A stretch of 64,000 nt of DNA from GWE2-42-39 sp034003625 (GCA_034003625.1 JAVEYG010000008.1:1-64000), one strand, 5' to 3'. Positions 33,518 to 43,960 are shown, numbered from the stretch's first letter. Notes: generated by a model not told the origin, from the letters alone. Made by a program: numbers and translations.

Positions 33518-36421
33518 TTACAATTCAGTAAAAATATCCCTCAAAGAATTAGGGTCAATTTTATACTCAGGATCAAAATCTCCAGAATTCATATACCGAA
33601 GCAAACTGTATCTGAATTGTCCGGCAACTTTTCGATTGTCCAAATCTGATGTTATATCCATTGTACAGATCATTAATTTTCCCCTGTTAACTTTAGCTTC
33701 TGCCAAAACAGCCAGTTTCCTGTTGACTTTCCATGATGGGATCATTTGAATCAGCGGGTAATAATCTTTAGGCCAAGGTGTTTTTGAATCAAAATCATCC
33801 AAAATCATTGGAGAAGCCTGGGTGAGCAATTCCCACCATTGCCAGTTCCCATGAAAATCGGTAGGGAAATGATTAAAAACCGGATGCCTGGGGTTAGTCA
33901 GCAAACCACAGGCTGAAGATTCTCCCCCGTGAAAATCAAAAGCTGTCCAATAAAATGTGCCGAAACATTGTTCCAATTTTCCTTTTAAATTGTCCCTCTT
34001 AGGCAGTAACAAAACTTTTCTTCCATTGCCTAAAGCAGCCTCTACTTCCTCATTCATGGTTTCTGAAATCAATATATCATTTACGGCAACGGCGGGCAGG
34101 GTTTCAGGATAAAGCCAGAAAGCCCAGTCATTGATTATCTCATCCATAGAAACTTCAAAAATATATTTTGCAGGTGACTGGAAGGAATTCAAATCGAATG
34201 CAAAGGTCCCCACCGGAAGAATAGCGCTGTCGGGATATTCTTCTTTTGCCTTAACTTCTTCCTGGTACAAAATTTCGCCAAAATCCGATTTTACTGTACA
34301 AAGCACCCTGGAAGGAATTATCGGTTTTCCTGAAAAGTTATAGAGTTCAATTGTTGCTTCAAATTTTTCATTTGAAAACCAGGTCCGTTTTTTCATCCTG
34401 GCAAGAATCACGGTATGATTGCAGAATTTTCGTACTTCTCTGGAAGTCACATACGGTTTCGGATCATAAAAGAAATCCATAAAACCTACCGGGGCAGTTC
34501 CCTGACCCGGGAAATCCTGCAAGGACAATAAATGAAACCCTCCAATCCGCGGCGTACGCATATTCGCTTCGATCTCTTCTTTGTACATCTCTACCTGCCA
34601 TTTTCCTGAAGCATTGACAAAATCAGTTGTTTGGCCCAGCATCCCCCGCTCTTCAAGCTGGTCGCGTGCAATTGCCAGGTAAGTTGGCTGAAGGCTTCCC
34701 GTGAATTTCTCGGGCAGGTTAATCACATCGGGATAAGAACAACGCTGGGCAATCTCGTGCGATATAAAAGGACGGGAATCATCTTTTACTACCTGCACAT
34801 AATCTCTGTCGGTGGATGGCTGAAACTGATAAAAATAAGATGGTTCTGGTCTCGGTGGCCAACTCAGGTAATATCGAGCCCTTGTCCCTTTTTTTGATGC
34901 CCCTCCTACATAATAATCCGCTTCATCAAGTAATGGTTTGCCACCTGTTTTACCGGTATATAAACGCCGTGGGTCTTTTTTCCATTCACCGAACAAGCTT
35001 TCCATATATTCCTTTTTAATACTTTTTTCATTGCCTAATGCCATCATAATGAAACTGGGATGATTCCCATAACGTTTGAGGACCTCCCTACTCTCCTCAA
35101 CAAGAAAATTGAACTGGTCTTCCGAATAGTTGCCCGCCCATTCGCTGCATTCGGGCTGAAGATAAAGCCCCACTTCATCGGCTGCAGCAAATGCAGCTTC
35201 CGGAGGGCACCAGGAATGGAACCGCGCCAGGTTCATCCCCCATTCTTTATACAATAACCAAAGTTTTTTCCACCGATCAAAATTCATCGGGGGAAACCCA
35301 TCTACCGGAAAAATTGCACAGTCTACATTTCCCCGGAGGTGGACGGGCTTTCCGTTTACTGCCACCTGCGTCCCTTTTACAGAAATTTCACGCATGCCAA
35401 AAACTGCATTTTGGGTGTGGAAATACCTGACATCGTCTATTTTTCCTTCTATCTTTATTGAAAGTTCATATAAGGCAGGATGGTGTTCGTCCCACAATTC
35501 AATATCATTGCCAAGCGTATAGTCAAACTGAAGGTCGGTATGCTCAGATGCAATATCAATTCTCTTTTTTATTGCCGGAAATGTTTGGGCAGGTCCTTTT
35601 ACAAAAAATTCAAGAATGCCATTTCCGTTTTTTCTTATTTGGTTTTTAATATCTATGTCAATTCTTATTTTTTTTTCAACGGTATCCGGGAAAACCTGCA
35701 CATTGTCAATCCAGACTTTATCTGTTGCCCGAAGTTCGATTTTTCCGATAATCCCGTTCCATGTTCCTTGAGTTTGTTCAGAGATGCTGTGCGGCATTTC
35801 GCCAACATCAACTATGCGGGAATTATCGACCCTGATAGTCATTCTGTTCTGACCTTCCCTAATGGAACCCGTCAGATCATACTCATGCCCCGTTCCCAGG
35901 TACATTTGAGAGCCTATTTCCACTCCGTTGAGAAAAACGGTGCTTTTCCAGTGTACCCTTTCCAGAAGAAGGGTGACCCGTTTATCTTTCCATCCCCGGG
36001 GCAAAACAAATTCTTTTGAAAACCAGGCAGCTCCCAGGTAATGTTTAACAGGTTGAAGGAATTCGTAAATTTTAATGTTCTCCGGTAGCCGGTATTTTTC
36101 ATAAACCGGACTGGTTTTCCAGATACCTTTCAATTTTCCATCCCACCATTCGGTGTCTTCCGTGATGTCGTTCCCAAACCCCTGACTTTGCAGAGAACCG
36201 GGTAACCGGGCGGTATTTACAAATCCGGCTTTATTCCAATGATTTGCGATTCCTTTATTCTCAGGGTCTAAACGAACGTGCCATTCCCCGTTTAACGGGA
36301 GTACTTCACCGGGATCAGGATGATTATCTGCGGTGGGATTGTACAAAATGCGGAAAGAAGGCAGCATGAACAAAGCGCTGCCCAGGGAAGTATTTCTGAT
36401 AAAAGTCCTTCTGGTCGTCAT
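33518..36421 (-). CDS. glycoside hydrolase family 2 protein (PUL2)
   Basis: A 967-residue GH2 enzyme with a twin-arginine-type signal (MTTRRTFIRNTSLGSALF) rather than the lipoprotein signal of its PUL1 paralogue. Domain order is sugar-binding domain (GAAWFSKEFVLP), Ig-like domain, TIM barrel with acid/base motif ALGNEKS (Glu near residue 465) and SHEIAQRCSYPD (Glu near 556), and a C-terminal domain shared with the paralogue (AEAKVNRGKLMI). The DFPGQGTAPVG block is also shared, so both enzymes probably act on related linkages. The ATG at 36421 begins the signal; one at 36433 adds four residues. Substrate cannot be assigned. Confidence 0.9.
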   Translation of the reverse strand: MTTRRTFIRNTSLGSALFMLPSFRILYNPTADNHPDPGEVLPLNGEWHVRLDPENKGIANHWNKAGFVNTARLPGSLQSQGFGNDITEDTEWWDGKLKGIWKTSPVYEKYRLPENIKIYEFLQPVKHYLGAAWFSKEFVLPRGWKDKRVTLLLERVHWKSTVFLNGVEIGSQMYLGTGHEYDLTGSIREGQNRMTIRVDNSRIVDVGEMPHSISEQTQGTWNGIIGKIELRATDKVWIDNVQVFPDTVEKKIRIDIDIKNQIRKNGNGILEFFVKGPAQTFPAIKKRIDIASEHTDLQFDYTLGNDIELWDEHHPALYELSIKIEGKIDDVRYFHTQNAVFGMREISVKGTQVAVNGKPVHLRGNVDCAIFPVDGFPPMNFDRWKKLWLLYKEWGMNLARFHSWCPPEAAFAAADEVGLYLQPECSEWAGNYSEDQFNFLVEESREVLKRYGNHPSFIMMALGNEKSIKKEYMESLFGEWKKDPRRLYTGKTGGKPLLDEADYYVGGASKKGTRARYYLSWPPRPEPSYFYQFQPSTDRDYVQVVKDDSRPFISHEIAQRCSYPDVINLPEKFTGSLQPTYLAIARDQLEERGMLGQTTDFVNASGKWQVEMYKEEIEANMRTPRIGGFHLLSLQDFPGQGTAPVGFMDFFYDPKPYVTSREVRKFCNHTVILARMKKRTWFSNEKFEATIELYNFSGKPIIPSRVLCTVKSDFGEILYQEEVKAKEEYPDSAILPVGTFAFDLNSFQSPAKYIFEVSMDEIINDWAFWLYPETLPAVAVNDILISETMNEEVEAALGNGRKVLLLPKRDNLKGKLEQCFGTFYWTAFDFHGGESSACGLLTNPRHPVFNHFPTDFHGNWQWWELLTQASPMILDDFDSKTPWPKDYYPLIQMIPSWKVNRKLAVLAEAKVNRGKLMICTMDITSDLDNRKVAGQFRYSLLRYMNSGDFDPEYKIDPNSLRDIFTEL

Positions 36422-36474
36422 GATAAGAAACAATGTAAGGTTAATAAAAAATCCGGTACGAAACTGGCACTAAT

Positions 36475-36500
36475 CCCATTCCTGCATGTGCAGGAATGGG
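36475..36500 (-). terminator. strong hairpin between susD and the GH2 gene (PUL2)
   Basis: CCCATTCCTGC and GCAGGAATGGG pair perfectly over 11 bases around a 4-base loop, about 60 bases after the susD stop. No U-run follows on the minus strand. It probably lowers GH2 expression relative to susCD or protects the 3' end of the susCD message. Confidence 0.55.
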
Positions 36501-36559
36501 TAGCTCTGTTATTCGAAATTTTTCCGTATATAGAAGCGGCCAAATGATTGGCCAGCAAT

Positions 36560-38566
36560 TTAAAGACCTGTCGGCCCCTCGTTGGCATCCAGCGGCCATC
36601 CCGGGTTCTGATAAATTGGCGAAGAAGAAACATCGTTATCTTCCGTAGTGATCAAAAAATGTTGAATAGCGATAGGAGAAAGATAATGTGCCATTGTCCA
36701 CCGATATCCATTATATGCAAGGGAGGTTTGTGTTTTCTGATAAACCCGCAGGTATGAACTCAACTCAGGTGACGAAACTGTACTTTTGTCCCCGATATTA
36801 TAAGTCAGCTTCTTCTTATCATACCAATTTTGCATCGGGCCCCAGAGTTTAAACCCTTCAATATGATAGGGAGTGTTGATCATTTGGTCCATAGCCCGCC
36901 AGCGACATAAATCCATATATCGTAAGCCTTCTCCCATCATTTCGCAGCTCCGTTCACGCCGAATGTTGTACAAGGTCGGGTCAACCATGTTTCCGGCAGA
37001 ATAAACTCCCCAATCGTTCTTCGCTTCGATGTTTAAATTGGTAGCTGCTATTGTTTTCTGGAAATCGGTATCAACCCCTCCTCTGGTCCTGATTTGCCTC
37101 CAATACGCTTGTGCCGTAACGTCCAGCGAGCCGTTCTTCTCATAGCAGGCTTCCATGTAATTCAAATAAGCCTCCACCGCACGAAAAACAATAGTCCCTA
37201 CATCTCCCTGACCATTTCCCAATTGAGCCCCGTCATACACATTCCCTTTCCGGGCAATGTAGCCGGTCGGATGGTCGTGGTTCCCCAGCAGGTTAAGGAT
37301 GTCAGGGTATGGGACAACCGGTGTGGCGTGCGTTCCCAGTGGCGACGGGTGCAAAATATTGATTTGTCCGGGCTGTGCCAGGAATAACCATAACCGTCCG
37401 TCCCGGTGTTCCCGTACATCAGCAATATAATCATCACCGGCATATCCTGATCCGGGCGCATAAATAGGCAACCCGTTTCCCATCAGAAATGCATCGACAT
37501 ATCCTCTGTTAAGGCCCCAATCCCTGTGCGACTGGATGACATTCGGTATCGCATTTTTAATCCCCAATCCCAAATCATAATCCCTCCATAAAAGGACTTC
37601 ACTGAATACCGACAGGTCTTTTTCACAAAACATCCTGCAATATGGATTGGCCTCTGAAGCCGCTGCAAAATCTTCGTTCGTGGTTTGTGTTTTTGCCGTC
37701 ATGCTATTGGTCACTAAAGGGACTGCATCGGCCACTGTCTTGGATGCATTCATAGCCTCCGTTAAAAAGAAGTCAATTTCGCCATCAATGCTTCCGGAAG
37801 GAAAAGTATAATTTGCATTGTAATCTTTACTCTTACCCGGCCAACCCTGTCCATTAGGGACAAATGCCGTTCCTTTAAAGTATTTCAACCAGGTCCCTTC
37901 ATAAAGCGCCACTCTCGACTTCACCAGTTGGGCACAGGCTTTCGACAAACGATTCTTTTTCCCATCGGGGGCGACTTCTTTCATAAGCATAATAGCCGAA
38001 TCAAGGTCAGAAATAATAAAACGGGCCACTTCGTTTCGCGGGGCGCGTTTGCTTACCCCAATCAAAACTTCCCTGTCGTCGGGAAGTACCGTTTTAATGA
38101 TCGGAAAATCGCCCAGTGCCTGAAGTTTATCAAAATAGTACCAGGCCCGCATAAAATACATCTCCCCGATGTAATGCTCAATATTAACCTTGTTACCGGC
38201 TATTTTGCCTGACTTATACCTGGGAAGTACGTTCGTCAGAAAATAGTTGCATTGATACAGGGGGGCAAATGACCATGCTCCACCCGAATGCCCCACCTTC
38301 CATTCTCCCGGTACATATCTGTTATTGTAAGCACGCCTGGATTGGGTGTCCGTATGACTGTCGTTGTCCATATAATAAAACGTGGGCAAATTTTCATATT
38401 GCTGAATGGCATAAGCCGCTAATTGAGATTCTTCAACCAGATAATTCTCAGGTGTTACATCTGATAACGGGGCTCTTTCCAGAAAATCATTTTCACAGGA
38501 ATCAAACAGCATTAAACTGATTACTATAAAAGCCCATGACAATATTATTTTTATTTTTATTTTCAT
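36560..38566 (-). CDS. SusD/RagB outer-membrane lipoprotein (PUL2)
   Basis: A 668-residue SusD-family lipoprotein (lipobox LMLFDSCENDFLERAPL). N-terminal SusD-like region with LVEESQLAAYAIQQYENL; central Y/W-rich helices; C-terminal RagB/SusD region with IRRERSCEMMGEGLRYMDLCRW and the final NPGWPLDAN. It would bind oligosaccharide at the SusC mouth. It follows susC by 12 bases. It is longer than the PUL3 SusD and only broadly similar to the PUL1 one, so the ligand may differ between the loci despite the GH2 kinship. Confidence 0.95.
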   Translation of the reverse strand: MKIKIKIILSWAFIVISLMLFDSCENDFLERAPLSDVTPENYLVEESQLAAYAIQQYENLPTFYYMDNDSHTDTQSRRAYNNRYVPGEWKVGHSGGAWSFAPLYQCNYFLTNVLPRYKSGKIAGNKVNIEHYIGEMYFMRAWYYFDKLQALGDFPIIKTVLPDDREVLIGVSKRAPRNEVARFIISDLDSAIMLMKEVAPDGKKNRLSKACAQLVKSRVALYEGTWLKYFKGTAFVPNGQGWPGKSKDYNANYTFPSGSIDGEIDFFLTEAMNASKTVADAVPLVTNSMTAKTQTTNEDFAAASEANPYCRMFCEKDLSVFSEVLLWRDYDLGLGIKNAIPNVIQSHRDWGLNRGYVDAFLMGNGLPIYAPGSGYAGDDYIADVREHRDGRLWLFLAQPGQINILHPSPLGTHATPVVPYPDILNLLGNHDHPTGYIARKGNVYDGAQLGNGQGDVGTIVFRAVEAYLNYMEACYEKNGSLDVTAQAYWRQIRTRGGVDTDFQKTIAATNLNIEAKNDWGVYSAGNMVDPTLYNIRRERSCEMMGEGLRYMDLCRWRAMDQMINTPYHIEGFKLWGPMQNWYDKKKLTYNIGDKSTVSSPELSSYLRVYQKTQTSLAYNGYRWTMAHYLSPIAIQHFLITTEDNDVSSSPIYQNPGWPLDANEGPTGL

Positions 38567-38578
38567 TTTCTTGATGTT

Positions 38579-41500
38579 TTACAAGGTAATATTTAAACCT
38601 ACCGAATACACTTTTGATAAAGGATAAACGCTTCCGCCCCATCCGCCATCGATTGTTTCCGGATCGAACATACTTTTCATGCCCGTCACTGTCCATATAT
38701 TTTCGCCAGATACATACACCCTCAATTTTTGAATACTTATTTTTCGGGTAAGCAATGAGGGCAGTGTGTAACCAATCTGGATATTTTTTAAGCGGATATA
38801 GGACGCATCCTGCAAATACCTGGTTTGCACCCGTTGATTCTTATTGCTGAGCAGTGGCCGGGGATAATAAGAATCCAGGTTCAGCCCCAACGGATGTTCC
38901 GGGTCATCACGGAAATAATCGGCATGTTCTTTTAAACCGGCAGAACTGTAGATGGTCGTAGAAGCTCCCCAAAAATAGAAACTGTTCTGGAAATAATCCC
39001 GTTTCAGTACTCCCTGGAAGAACGACCGGAAATCAAAACCTCTCCAGTTCGCGCTTAAATCCAGACCGAACAAGTAACGGGGAGTGTCGTTGCCGATTAT
39101 TTTCCAGTCGCCATGGTCGCCGGCTGTTCCAGCGCCTCCATTAATCTTGCCATCATCATTTAAATCTTCATACATTAGGTCGCCGGCTTTCCAGTTGCTG
39201 CCCAAAGCATTTTGTCCGCCATTGGGCAAAGAAGCCAGATGGGCGTCCATTTCTTCCTGCGTTTTGGCAATGCCGATCGTCTGGTATCCCCAAATTTCAC
39301 CCATCATGTGCCCTTCTACATAGGTACTCAGGTTCCCGGTCGGATTGGGATATTTCGTAATTTCTGTTTTTGAGTCGGAGAGTACAAAACGGGCATTGTA
39401 ATTTAACCCGTTTGTAAGCCGGTCCTTCCAGGCGAGTTCCAGCTCAAACCCGGAAGTTTTCAGGTCCGTGTTGTTTGTTTTTGGCACAGTAGTCCCTAAA
39501 ATTACCGGGAGTTCCGGCGCCGGGCCAACCATGTCGTTGGTATAGCGTGCAAACAAATCAAATGTACAGGAAAGCCGGTTATTGAGAAAACCCATATCCG
39601 CTCCAATATTCCAGGTACTAACCTTTTCCCATGTCAGCGCAGAACTAATCAAGTAAGGGGCAGAAGCAGTATTGGGCTTGGCCCCGTTGACTAACCAGGT
39701 GCCGTTTGATATCCCGATAGGCATGGTACTATAGGTAGGGTACCAACTGGATGTATTCTGGTTGCTAAGCACCCCGTAGGACCCTCTCAATTTCAAGGTG
39801 TTCACATACTTGCTTATCGGTTTCCAGAATTCTTCACGGGCAATATTCCATCCTACCGATGCAGAAGGTGAATAAGTCCATCGTTTATTGGACCGGAAGC
39901 GCGATGAACCATCATAACGGAGATTGGCTTCAAAAAGATAGCGCTCCTTGTAGTTGTAGTTGATCCTTCCAAAATAACCGGACGTTGACCAATGCTGGTT
40001 TTCTCCGGAAACGAACGGGGGTACCGTATTGCCTTTAAAATCCGTACCAGATGTCAGATCAATCACGGGCAATGAAGGAACAATGAGCCCCTCCCGTTCA
40101 GCCACAAAAGTCCGAGTCTTAGTCAGCTCAGATTGCATCCCGGCTAATATTTTCAGATTGTGATCTCCTATTGATTTTGAATATTCTGTGTAAAAATTGG
40201 AATTTGAATAGTTTATACGTGAAGCCACTTCGTGGACTTCTGAGGACTTTCCAGCAATATATGGATTACCCTCCACGTCGTGGTTATAAGTATATAGAAG
40301 ATCCCAATGATAGAATTCATCCCTGATACTATAGTTAAAATCTCCCATAATTTTCCATCCTTTCAATGGTTCAATAGTTAGTTGGAGCTGTTGCACTATA
40401 TTGTCAGTTTGTTTATTACCACGTCCCCCATCCTGCAAGGCAAGCGCTGGCGAAGGCGCGTCATACAAATAGCCATTGTTGTCGTAAAGCGGCAACACCG
40501 GCCATCCCTGGCGCGCGATGTTTTGATTAAGCGTGTTGGTCATGCTGCTGGGCCTTTCAAACTCTTCCCGAACGAACCGCCCGATGTATTCGACCGACAT
40601 CCACTTGGTCAACTGGCCATTTATTTTTGCTGTTGAATTATACCGCCTGAAACTATCGCCCCCAAATTTCATCAGCCCGGTCTGGTCCAGGTAACTCCCC
40701 CCCAGATAATATGTAATGTTTTCTTTGCCGCCACTCGCGCTCACAGAATATTCCTGTGAAGGCGTATGTGTTTTATAGATCGCCCTGTACCAATCGACGT
40801 TGTCGTTCCCTTCAAAATAGCCGTCTCCCCAAAGGTTCGGTTGCCCGGGCCTGGGAACAATGGTCGTTGTGATCTTTCCTTCCTGGTAATCTTTAATTCG
40901 CTGCATCCGTTCAGCAGTGAAATAGGCTCCCTGTCCGGAATTAAACCGGGCATCGTTAAAATATAATGCGAAGGTGTATGAATCCATCATCTTAGGGAGT
41001 AAAACCGGACCGCTTGAACGAAGGTTGGCATTGATATTGAATGCTGATTTTCCGACTTTCCCTTTCTTCGTAGTGATGAGCACTACACCAAACGGGGCCC
41101 TGGAACCATAAATTGAAGAAGCTGCTGCGTCCTTCAATACCGATATATTATCAATATCCTGAGGATTAAGAGCATTAAGATCGCCTTCGATCCCGTCGAT
41201 CAGGATCAGGGGAGTGGCCTTCGATCCTTGTCCAATCGTTCCGATCCCCCGGATATTAATACTGGGCCTGTTCTCCAGACTGCCTGCCAACGAACCTCCC
41301 TGAGTAATATTTAAACCCGGGGCAATTCCTTGCAATGCCTGTGCAACATTGGTCACAGGGCGTGAGTCAAGAGATTCTGCATTCACAGTTGATACAGATC
41401 CGGTCAGGTTCTCCTTCTTTTGAGTTCCATAACCAATAGCTACCACCTCTTCAATTCCAAAGGTTTCTTCATTCAGAGTTATATCAATCGCATTTTTTCC

Positions 41501-42082
41501 GGCAACTGTAACCTCCTGCGCCTTCATCCCCACAAACGAAAACACCAGCATGGCATCTCCAGGGACATTGGCAAGTGTGTATTTTCCGTCGAAATCGGTA
41601 ATGGTGCCGGTAGTGGTGCCTTTTACCACCACTGAAACGCCCGGGAGAGGCTGCCCCGACGAGTCGGAGACTTTTCCGCTAACAGTCTTATTTTGCTGAA
41701 CCGAACCAGTTTCGCTACCAGTAAGGATAATCTGCCGGTTGTTAATGGTGTATGAAACATTGGTGTCTTTAAATAAAACATCCAGCACTTCATTGATCGT
41801 TTTATCTTTCAAATCAAGAGAAACGATTTTCTCCAATGGCAACCCTTTGTTGTTGTAAAAAAAGAAAAAGTCGGTCTGATCCTCGATCCGTTCCAAAACT
41901 TCAGTAATGGTCACGTTGGTCAGTTTCAGTTCCAGCTTTTGGATTTGCGCGTAATTGCTTAAAGCCAACGCCTGAAACCCGGCAAATACTACAAGAAAGA
42001 TACTTATCCTCATAATTTTAAAAATTTTTGCGGTACAGGCAAATAAATACCTGTAGTCCGATAAGAACCAAGTTTTTTTCAT
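38579..42082 (-). CDS. SusC/RagA TonB-linked outer-membrane transporter (PUL2)
   Basis: A 1167-residue SusC with signal region (MRISIFLVVFAGFQALALSN), STN domain (about residues 45-115), the regulatory-like beta domain (TVSGKVSDSSGQPLPGVSV), TonB-box-like segment (IEEVVAIGYGTQKKENLTGS), plug (LIDGIEGDLNALNPQDIDNI) and full barrel ending VYSVGLNITL. STN plus the upstream fecR and sigma genes make it a signalling transporter. Its regulatory-like domain is nearly identical in DNA to those of the other two SusCs while the barrel is not. The hairpin at 42130-42156 precedes it. Confidence 0.95.
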   Translation of the reverse strand: MKKTWFLSDYRYLFACTAKIFKIMRISIFLVVFAGFQALALSNYAQIQKLELKLTNVTITEVLERIEDQTDFFFFYNNKGLPLEKIVSLDLKDKTINEVLDVLFKDTNVSYTINNRQIILTGSETGSVQQNKTVSGKVSDSSGQPLPGVSVVVKGTTTGTITDFDGKYTLANVPGDAMLVFSFVGMKAQEVTVAGKNAIDITLNEETFGIEEVVAIGYGTQKKENLTGSVSTVNAESLDSRPVTNVAQALQGIAPGLNITQGGSLAGSLENRPSINIRGIGTIGQGSKATPLILIDGIEGDLNALNPQDIDNISVLKDAAASSIYGSRAPFGVVLITTKKGKVGKSAFNINANLRSSGPVLLPKMMDSYTFALYFNDARFNSGQGAYFTAERMQRIKDYQEGKITTTIVPRPGQPNLWGDGYFEGNDNVDWYRAIYKTHTPSQEYSVSASGGKENITYYLGGSYLDQTGLMKFGGDSFRRYNSTAKINGQLTKWMSVEYIGRFVREEFERPSSMTNTLNQNIARQGWPVLPLYDNNGYLYDAPSPALALQDGGRGNKQTDNIVQQLQLTIEPLKGWKIMGDFNYSIRDEFYHWDLLYTYNHDVEGNPYIAGKSSEVHEVASRINYSNSNFYTEYSKSIGDHNLKILAGMQSELTKTRTFVAEREGLIVPSLPVIDLTSGTDFKGNTVPPFVSGENQHWSTSGYFGRINYNYKERYLFEANLRYDGSSRFRSNKRWTYSPSASVGWNIAREEFWKPISKYVNTLKLRGSYGVLSNQNTSSWYPTYSTMPIGISNGTWLVNGAKPNTASAPYLISSALTWEKVSTWNIGADMGFLNNRLSCTFDLFARYTNDMVGPAPELPVILGTTVPKTNNTDLKTSGFELELAWKDRLTNGLNYNARFVLSDSKTEITKYPNPTGNLSTYVEGHMMGEIWGYQTIGIAKTQEEMDAHLASLPNGGQNALGSNWKAGDLMYEDLNDDGKINGGAGTAGDHGDWKIIGNDTPRYLFGLDLSANWRGFDFRSFFQGVLKRDYFQNSFYFWGASTTIYSSAGLKEHADYFRDDPEHPLGLNLDSYYPRPLLSNKNQRVQTRYLQDASYIRLKNIQIGYTLPSLLTRKISIQKLRVYVSGENIWTVTGMKSMFDPETIDGGWGGSVYPLSKVYSVGLNITL
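41562..41596 (-). repeat. 35-base identical block in susC (copy 2)
   Basis: Identical to the blocks at 30725-30759 and 57815-57849; encodes the same part of the regulatory-like beta domain. Confidence 0.9.
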
Positions 42083-42129
42083 AAATTTGATTTTTCAACG
42101 AGTTAATTATTTGGTATGATTAATTCACA

Positions 42130-42156
42130 AAGGGCAGTGGTAGGAACACTGTCCTT
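42130..42156 (-). terminator. hairpin between fecR and susC (PUL2)
   Basis: AAGGGCAGTG and CACTGTCCTT form a 10-base stem with one non-Watson-Crick pair and a 7-base loop, just past the fecR stop. On the + strand it is followed by a T-run; on the transcribed strand only by CCCTTTG. It has the same position as the PUL1 hairpin. Confidence 0.5.
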
Positions 42157-42158
42157 TT

Positions 42159-43187
42159 TTATTTTTTATATCCTATTTTCACCTCCCTGTTTTCGGTTTT
42201 TGTTGTTACAGATGTTGATATTTCAATCATTTTCAACACTTCTCCCAATGTTTCATCCTGAATGGTTGCCGTGTACAAAATATCTGACCCAAGTAGTTCC
42301 GGGCTTACGTGGATGGAGCAGTTAAACCACCGTTCCATCTGTTTAGCGACTTCAGGTAAAGGCGTATTTTTAAAGATCAACTTCCCGTCTTTCCAACTGG
42401 TGATCAACCTTGTATCAACATTTTCGATAAGAAGTGTGCGGGTTTCCTTGTCGAGCAAGGATTTCTGCCCCGGATTGAGGCGGGCAACTTCCTTTCCCTG
42501 CATATCGAGCAATGCAACCGATCCTTCTTCCAGGGTAGAACTGACAAACCGGTCGTTTGAGTAATTTGAAACATCGAATGAAGTACCCAGTACTTTAATA
42601 TTCAACTCGCCTGTCTCAACCAAAAACGGATGTTTTTCGTCGTGTGACACGTTGAAATAGCCTTGCCCGTTTAGTTTCACCTTACGTTGCTTTTGAGAAT
42701 TAAAACTTACCGGATATTCAAGTGTACTCCCGGAGTTTAACCACACTTCACTTTTATCGGGAAGCGTAAAATGAACCCGGGACCCCGGAGTGGCATATAC
42801 TTGTTGCATTGCACTCTGCACTTCTATATTATTATTTTGACTTAGAAGCCAGAAAAGATAGGCCGAACTGATTAAAAGAGGGACAAATAAAATGGCAGCA
42901 ACCCTCACCAGATAAGTTTTCCAGCCAATAACCTGTTTCTGTTTTTCTTTTCTTCCGGATATCTTTGTCCAGATTTTGTTCCGAAGCTGCAGTAAATAGA
43001 GATCATTGTTTTCAATACCTTTTTGCTGAATCCCCTCCCAATGCCGTTGCATCAGTTCATCCAACTCTTTATCCCGAAAGCCCGAACGAATATAAGCCTG
43101 TAAACGTTCTTTATCCTCATCTCCGATGTCCTCCCGAATCAGCGTATTGAGGTATTCATCCAGATGTATTTTGTTTTTTAGTCCCAT
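42159..43187 (-). CDS. FecR-family anti-sigma factor (PUL2)
   Basis: A 342-residue FecR: cytoplasmic anti-sigma region (residues 1-85), one membrane helix (about 88-110), FecR domain (about 130-225; SRVHFTLPDKSEVWLNSGST and FNVSHDEKHPFLVETGELNI split across strands) and DUF4974 domain (about 270-335; KLIFKNTPLPEVAKQMERWF). Role as for PUL1: it holds the sigma factor at 43259-43843 until SusC signals. The gap to the sigma gene is 71 bases. Confidence 0.93.
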   Translation of the reverse strand: MGLKNKIHLDEYLNTLIREDIGDEDKERLQAYIRSGFRDKELDELMQRHWEGIQQKGIENNDLYLLQLRNKIWTKISGRKEKQKQVIGWKTYLVRVAAILFVPLLISSAYLFWLLSQNNNIEVQSAMQQVYATPGSRVHFTLPDKSEVWLNSGSTLEYPVSFNSQKQRKVKLNGQGYFNVSHDEKHPFLVETGELNIKVLGTSFDVSNYSNDRFVSSTLEEGSVALLDMQGKEVARLNPGQKSLLDKETRTLLIENVDTRLITSWKDGKLIFKNTPLPEVAKQMERWFNCSIHVSPELLGSDILYTATIQDETLGEVLKMIEISTSVTTKTENREVKIGYKK

Positions 43188-43258
43188 ATCTGATTTTTCA
43201 ATTCATACAGGTATACACACAAACCATTTCCAACCCCTATTGGGAAATGATATTTTTT

Positions 43259-43843
43259 CTACAAAAACAATTCGAGAAAAATCAGGCCGGAGAACCCGGC
43301 AGAACGAAGGTTTCGTTTTATTTCCGAAAGAGCCGAGGTCATTTGGTTTTCAACGGTTTTTACTGAAATGCCCAATTTCGATGCAATCTCGGCGTTGGTG
43401 AGATTCTGTCCCCGGCTCAGAAGAAAAATCTCTTTTCTGCGAGGACTTAACTGGTCAACCGAGTTTTTATATGCTTTTTCGAGCTCTTTAAAGTCCAGTT
43501 CATCATCAAGCAAGACATCCTTGCCTGGATGTAATTTGGCGTAATGCAAATAAACCTGTTCCGATTTCGATTTTCGGATGGTATTCAGGATCGCATTTTT
43601 GGCAATGGTGAAAATGTATGAATCAAACGATTTTCCGGGCAGAAGTTCTTCCCGTACTTTCCATATTTTCAGAAATACTTCCTGAACAATTTCTTCGGCT
43701 TCGTGAGAATCTTTAAGATACCCAAGCGAAAAACTGAAAAGTTTTTTTCCGTAATGATCAAATAAATCGCGGAAAGCTTCCGACGAACCTTTTCTTATGC
43801 GGACGATCAAATCCTGATTTATATGACTGGAATTCTCACTCAA
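43259..43843 (-). CDS. ECF RNA polymerase sigma-70 factor (PUL2)
   Basis: A 194-residue ECF sigma factor. Region 2 carries DSHEAEEIVQEVFLKIWKVR; region 4 carries LSPRRKEIFLLSRGQNL followed by the helix-turn-helix ASKLGISVKTVENQM. A hydrophobic C-terminal tail (FSGLIFLELFL) is present, as in the PUL1 sigma. Its promoter region at 43874-43902 is nearly the same as that of the PUL3 sigma gene, so the two may share a housekeeping promoter or an operator. Confidence 0.93.
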   Translation of the reverse strand: MSENSSHINQDLIVRIRKGSSEAFRDLFDHYGKKLFSFSLGYLKDSHEAEEIVQEVFLKIWKVREELLPGKSFDSYIFTIAKNAILNTIRKSKSEQVYLHYAKLHPGKDVLLDDELDFKELEKAYKNSVDQLSPRRKEIFLLSRGQNLTNAEIASKLGISVKTVENQMTSALSEIKRNLRSAGFSGLIFLELFL

Positions 43844-43873
43844 TTTGCATTGAATTTAGTTTCAATTGAAAAA

Positions 43874-43902
43874 CCAAAAGTAAATAATCTATTTTTGAAA
43901 AG
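43874..43902 (-). promoter_or_regulatory. promoter/operator of the PUL2 sigma gene
   Basis: Read on the minus strand it contains TACTTTTG, an exact TAnnTTTG -7 word, about 32 bases before the ATG. The whole 29-base block matches 60215-60240 upstream of the PUL3 sigma gene except for three single A/T length differences, including an AT-rich TTTTCAAAA stretch at its far end. Confidence 0.6.
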
Positions 43903-43960
43903 ATACAAGCGACGATTTTTAAATTGAAAAGATCGGGCAAACGGGAGAGCATTTATTTAA

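Noticed and set aside
33382..33531. Small + strand coding frame ending opposite the GH2 stop
   Set aside because: No start codon and upstream stops; kept only as an unrecognised relic in the intergenic note.
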